DNA of 41,694 bases from Bdellovibrio sp. (GTDB lineage Bacteria > Bdellovibrionota > Bdellovibrionia > Bdellovibrionales > Bdellovibrionaceae). The notes below the pieces were generated by a model. It worked only from the letters and a program-made list of their open reading frames with translations, made no database searches and was not told where the DNA came from. Position numbers and translations under genes: made by a program. Each line of letters begins with the position of its first letter. Positions within the stretch are counted from its first letter, which is position 1. Shown piece after piece: positions 39,708 to 41,694 of this stretch. The stretch lies in the NCBI GenBank assembly GCA_013360185.1, contig JABWCO010000013.1, forward strand, positions 1 to 41,694. Direction: 5' to 3'.

Positions 39708-40837
39708 TGCAAAAGAAGATTGGTTGTTTGTTGTTGGCTATGGCTTTAGGGGCCGAAGTCGCTAATGCCGAAGGTGTCACGGATACGGAGATCAAGTTAG
39801 GAATGTCGAATGCTCTTTCGGGTGCTTCCGCAGCCCTTGGAACAGGAATGAAGAGCGGTGCAACAGCGTTCTTCACAAAGTTAAACGCTGCAGGAGGAGT
39901 CGCTGGAAGGAAAATTAATCTAGTGTCCTACGACGATACCTATGAACCGGCGAAGGCAGTCGAAAATACAAAGAAGTTGATCGAAACAGATAAGGTTTTT
40001 GCCTTGTTCGGATATGTGGGGACGCCAACCTCGACGGCAGTTTTGCCCTTAGCGGGAAAAAACAAAGTTCCTTATTTTGCCCCTTTTTCTGGAGCCGAGT
40101 TTCTGCGAAACCCTGTGAACCCTATGGTGTATAATATTCGCTCAAGCTACTTTGATGAAACCGAAGCGCAGGTAGAGTTTCTTACTACAAAATTGAGCGT
40201 TAAGAAAATCGGCATTTTTATGCAAGATGATGCATATGGTGCTGCAGGTGAGTCAGGTCTTTTGAGGGCTTTAAAGAAAAGAAATCTTCAGATCACTGGC
40301 AAAGGAAAGTATGCCCGTAATACCGTAGATGTGGCGGGCGGAGTTAAAGAATTAAAAATGGCAGCTCCAGAAGCAATCGTGATGGTTGGTTCTTACAAGG
40401 CTTGTGCTGAATTTGTGAAGCAGGCAAAGGCCTCAGGAGTTAAGGCCGTATTCTTAAATCTATCTTTTGTGGGAACTAGTGCCTTCATTAGTGAGGTTGG
40501 CAATGATGGCGAGGGTGTGTACATTACGCAAGTTGTACCTTCTCCGTGGGATACTTCTATTCCGGTTGTGAAAGAGTATCAAGCAGACATGAAAGCACAG
40601 GGTGCGACTTCTTATGATTACACGAGTCTAGAAGGATACATCGCTGCGAAAGCATTTGGCGAGGCTTTAAAGGGCCCAGGTAAAAGTCTGACAGTGGAAT
40701 CTTTATTGTCTTCATTCAATGGTATGAATATAGATCTGGGAGGATTCTCGGTACGCTTTTCTCCGACAGATCATGCGGGCTCCAAAAAGGTTTGGCTGAC
40801 GATTGTTAAAGGTGGAAAAGCTGAGGCCGTGAACTAA
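39704..40837 (+). CDS. LivK-type (Peripla_BP_6) periplasmic substrate-binding protein
   Basis: 377 aa with signal peptide (cut near EVANA, residue 22). Type I periplasmic binding fold: TEIKLGMSNALSGASAALGT, GAGGVAGRKI-type loop (AAGGVAGRKINLVSYDD), FALFGYVGTPTSTAVLP and YDYTSLEGYIAAKAFGEAL. Such proteins bind branched amino acids, amides or similar small ligands. No permease or ATPase genes follow. The gene overlaps the chemoreceptor by 4 bp, so it probably serves as the receptor's ligand-binding partner and not in transport (inference). Confidence 0.9.
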   Translation: MMQKKIGCLLLAMALGAEVANAEGVTDTEIKLGMSNALSGASAALGTGMKSGATAFFTKLNAAGGVAGRKINLVSYDDTYEPAKAVENTKKLIETDKVFALFGYVGTPTSTAVLPLAGKNKVPYFAPFSGAEFLRNPVNPMVYNIRSSYFDETEAQVEFLTTKLSVKKIGIFMQDDAYGAAGESGLLRALKKRNLQITGKGKYARNTVDVAGGVKELKMAAPEAIVMVGSYKACAEFVKQAKASGVKAVFLNLSFVGTSAFISEVGNDGEGVYITQVVPSPWDTSIPVVKEYQADMKAQGATSYDYTSLEGYIAAKAFGEALKGPGKSLTVESLLSSFNGMNIDLGGFSVRFSPTDHAGSKKVWLTIVKGGKAEAVN

Positions 40838-40860
40838 TCCCTTAAGAGACGTTTCTGATG

Positions 40861-40893
40861 CCACCATGGCCTCCTTGGCGGAGGCCGTGGTGG
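40861..40893. terminator. Strong hairpin after the binding-protein gene
   Basis: 14-bp stem (40861-40874 with 40880-40893) with one G-U pair and a 5-nt loop, 24 bp after the stop. It lacks a T tract on the plus strand, so it may stabilise the mRNA 3' end or act with Rho and not as a classic terminator. The rest of the gap to 41043 shows only the GAGGGGG ribosome site of the next gene. Confidence 0.6.
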
Positions 40894-41043
40894 TGAAATA
40901 AAAATCATAGACCCGCAGTCTAAAAGACAATCCGTCCCAAAGTGAGACAGAAAAATAGATAATAGCTAAAGGTTCTTTTACTCAGCTTCAGAAAGTTCGA
41001 CCAAAGTCCGATAGGTACCTTGGGAATGAAGAGGGGGACTTTT

Positions 41044-41694
41044 ATGCAAAAAAGATCAGTCTTTAATCTGTTGATTATGGCGCCGATTTTATCAGGCATT
41101 GTCCTGTCATTTCAAAACTGCAGCCCCGTGAACTTTTCAACTCTTGCCTCTGAAAGCAGCATTGATTTATTAGGAGTGTGTGAGGTCGATCCCTCTTTGC
41201 CTCAGTGTTCCGATCCGGAACCTAAGTCTCCGCAGAAGTGCACCTTTAACGGGAAAGAGTATTCCGAAGGTGAAACCGTCAAGGCCTTCTTATCTTCAAC
41301 GGTAGCTGCCGGACAAGTTTGTGTATCGGAAGATCGTCGTTGCGTGAATGGCGCATTCACGGGTTCCTATCTTTATGCGACTTGTGCTGTCGATGCCCCG
41401 GCATCCTGCCTCTTTAATGGGATTACGGTTCCTCATGGGGACACGATCGAAGCGTTTGAAAATCCGTCAGTACCTTATAACGCGAATTGTGTTGCGGAAA
41501 TGCGCCGTTGTAATAATGGGGTTCTGGGTGGCACTTATGAACACTTAAAATGTGAACCCGTCGCCGCAAGTTTTGCTTGGGCGTCGTCGCCGCAGGGAAG
41601 TTGTTCGGCGACACCGTCGTACAATTATGGAGCGTGGTCAGCCTGTGGCTCTAACGGTCAACAAACACGCACATCATCGTGTGTGAACACCTCG
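41044..41694 (+). CDS. Cys-rich lipoprotein (3' partial)
   Basis: 217 codons visible, open to the window end. ATG 41044 follows GAGGGGG. Lipobox SFQNC, a form frequent in Bdellovibrio lipoproteins. The mature part has two similar blocks of about 50-60 aa: CTFNGKEYSEGETVKAF with RRCVNGAFTGSY, and CLFNGITVPHGDTIEAF with RRCNNGVLGGTYEH. A thrombospondin-1-like start follows (YGAWSACGSNGQQTRTSSC). Likely surface-exposed and adhesive or binding; no enzyme motif seen. Confidence 0.75.
   Translation, partial: MQKRSVFNLLIMAPILSGIVLSFQNCSPVNFSTLASESSIDLLGVCEVDPSLPQCSDPEPKSPQKCTFNGKEYSEGETVKAFLSSTVAAGQVCVSEDRRCVNGAFTGSYLYATCAVDAPASCLFNGITVPHGDTIEAFENPSVPYNANCVAEMRRCNNGVLGGTYEHLKCEPVAASFAWASSPQGSCSATPSYNYGAWSACGSNGQQTRTSSCVNTS

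Overview
The window looks like chromosomal DNA of a predatory bacterium of the Bdellovibrio group (Bdellovibrionota). This rests on many secreted proteins and lipoproteins (including an FQNC-type lipobox), a phage-fibre-like surface protein followed by a glycine-rich protein, and a housekeeping order prs-rplY-pth-ychF. The species assignment is inference; there is no rRNA gene or plasmid/phage backbone here.

Layout. 1-1656: two oligopeptide/dipeptide ABC permeases (the first is cut by the window edge). 1670-5013: a secreted beta-helix protein, a toxin-first HigB/HigA-like module, and a divergent HxlR regulator/QorB-like reductase pair. 5151-11275: a minus-strand housekeeping block, transcribed in the order amidase, rph, rdgB, prs, rplY, pth, ychF. 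It carries several conspicuous RNA/DNA secondary structures, notably a 112-bp cloverleaf-like element between pth and ychF and a 21-bp leader stem before prs. 11276-13529: a promoter-terminator cassette whose terminator loop holds ten C's, a coiled-coil secreted protein, and a PNPOx-fold protein whose ribosome binding site sits in a hairpin.

13922-17247: a compact cassette of lipoprotein, 706-aa phage-tail-fibre-like protein and glycine-rich protein. It resembles a fibre plus adhesin-tip arrangement and is the best candidate here for an undescribed surface/prey-recognition system. 17257-20552: uppP-mscS-clc envelope/osmotic operon. 20722-31383: a subtilase, a crotonase-fold enzyme, pyrC-yciB-lipoprotein, an Ala/Pro-rich membrane-anchored protein with a HEAT protein, and further secreted proteins and lipoproteins of unknown function.

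31573-34642: an island between an intact tRNA-Met(CAT) and a 43-bp degenerate copy of it. It contains an ISL3-family insertion sequence and an AbiEi/AbiEii defence pair with a 23-bp inverted-repeat operator. The IS end has truncated AbiEii, which also carries a 24-bp tandem duplication. Next to it is a stand-alone HsdR-N-like nuclease, a small Cys-rich secreted protein and a frameshifted gene remnant. 36429-41694: a GH99/GH71-like lipoprotein, a chemoreceptor translationally coupled to a LivK-type binding protein, and the start of a Cys-rich lipoprotein cut by the window end.

All calls come from reading the sequence and protein motifs by eye; no database search or folding program was run.
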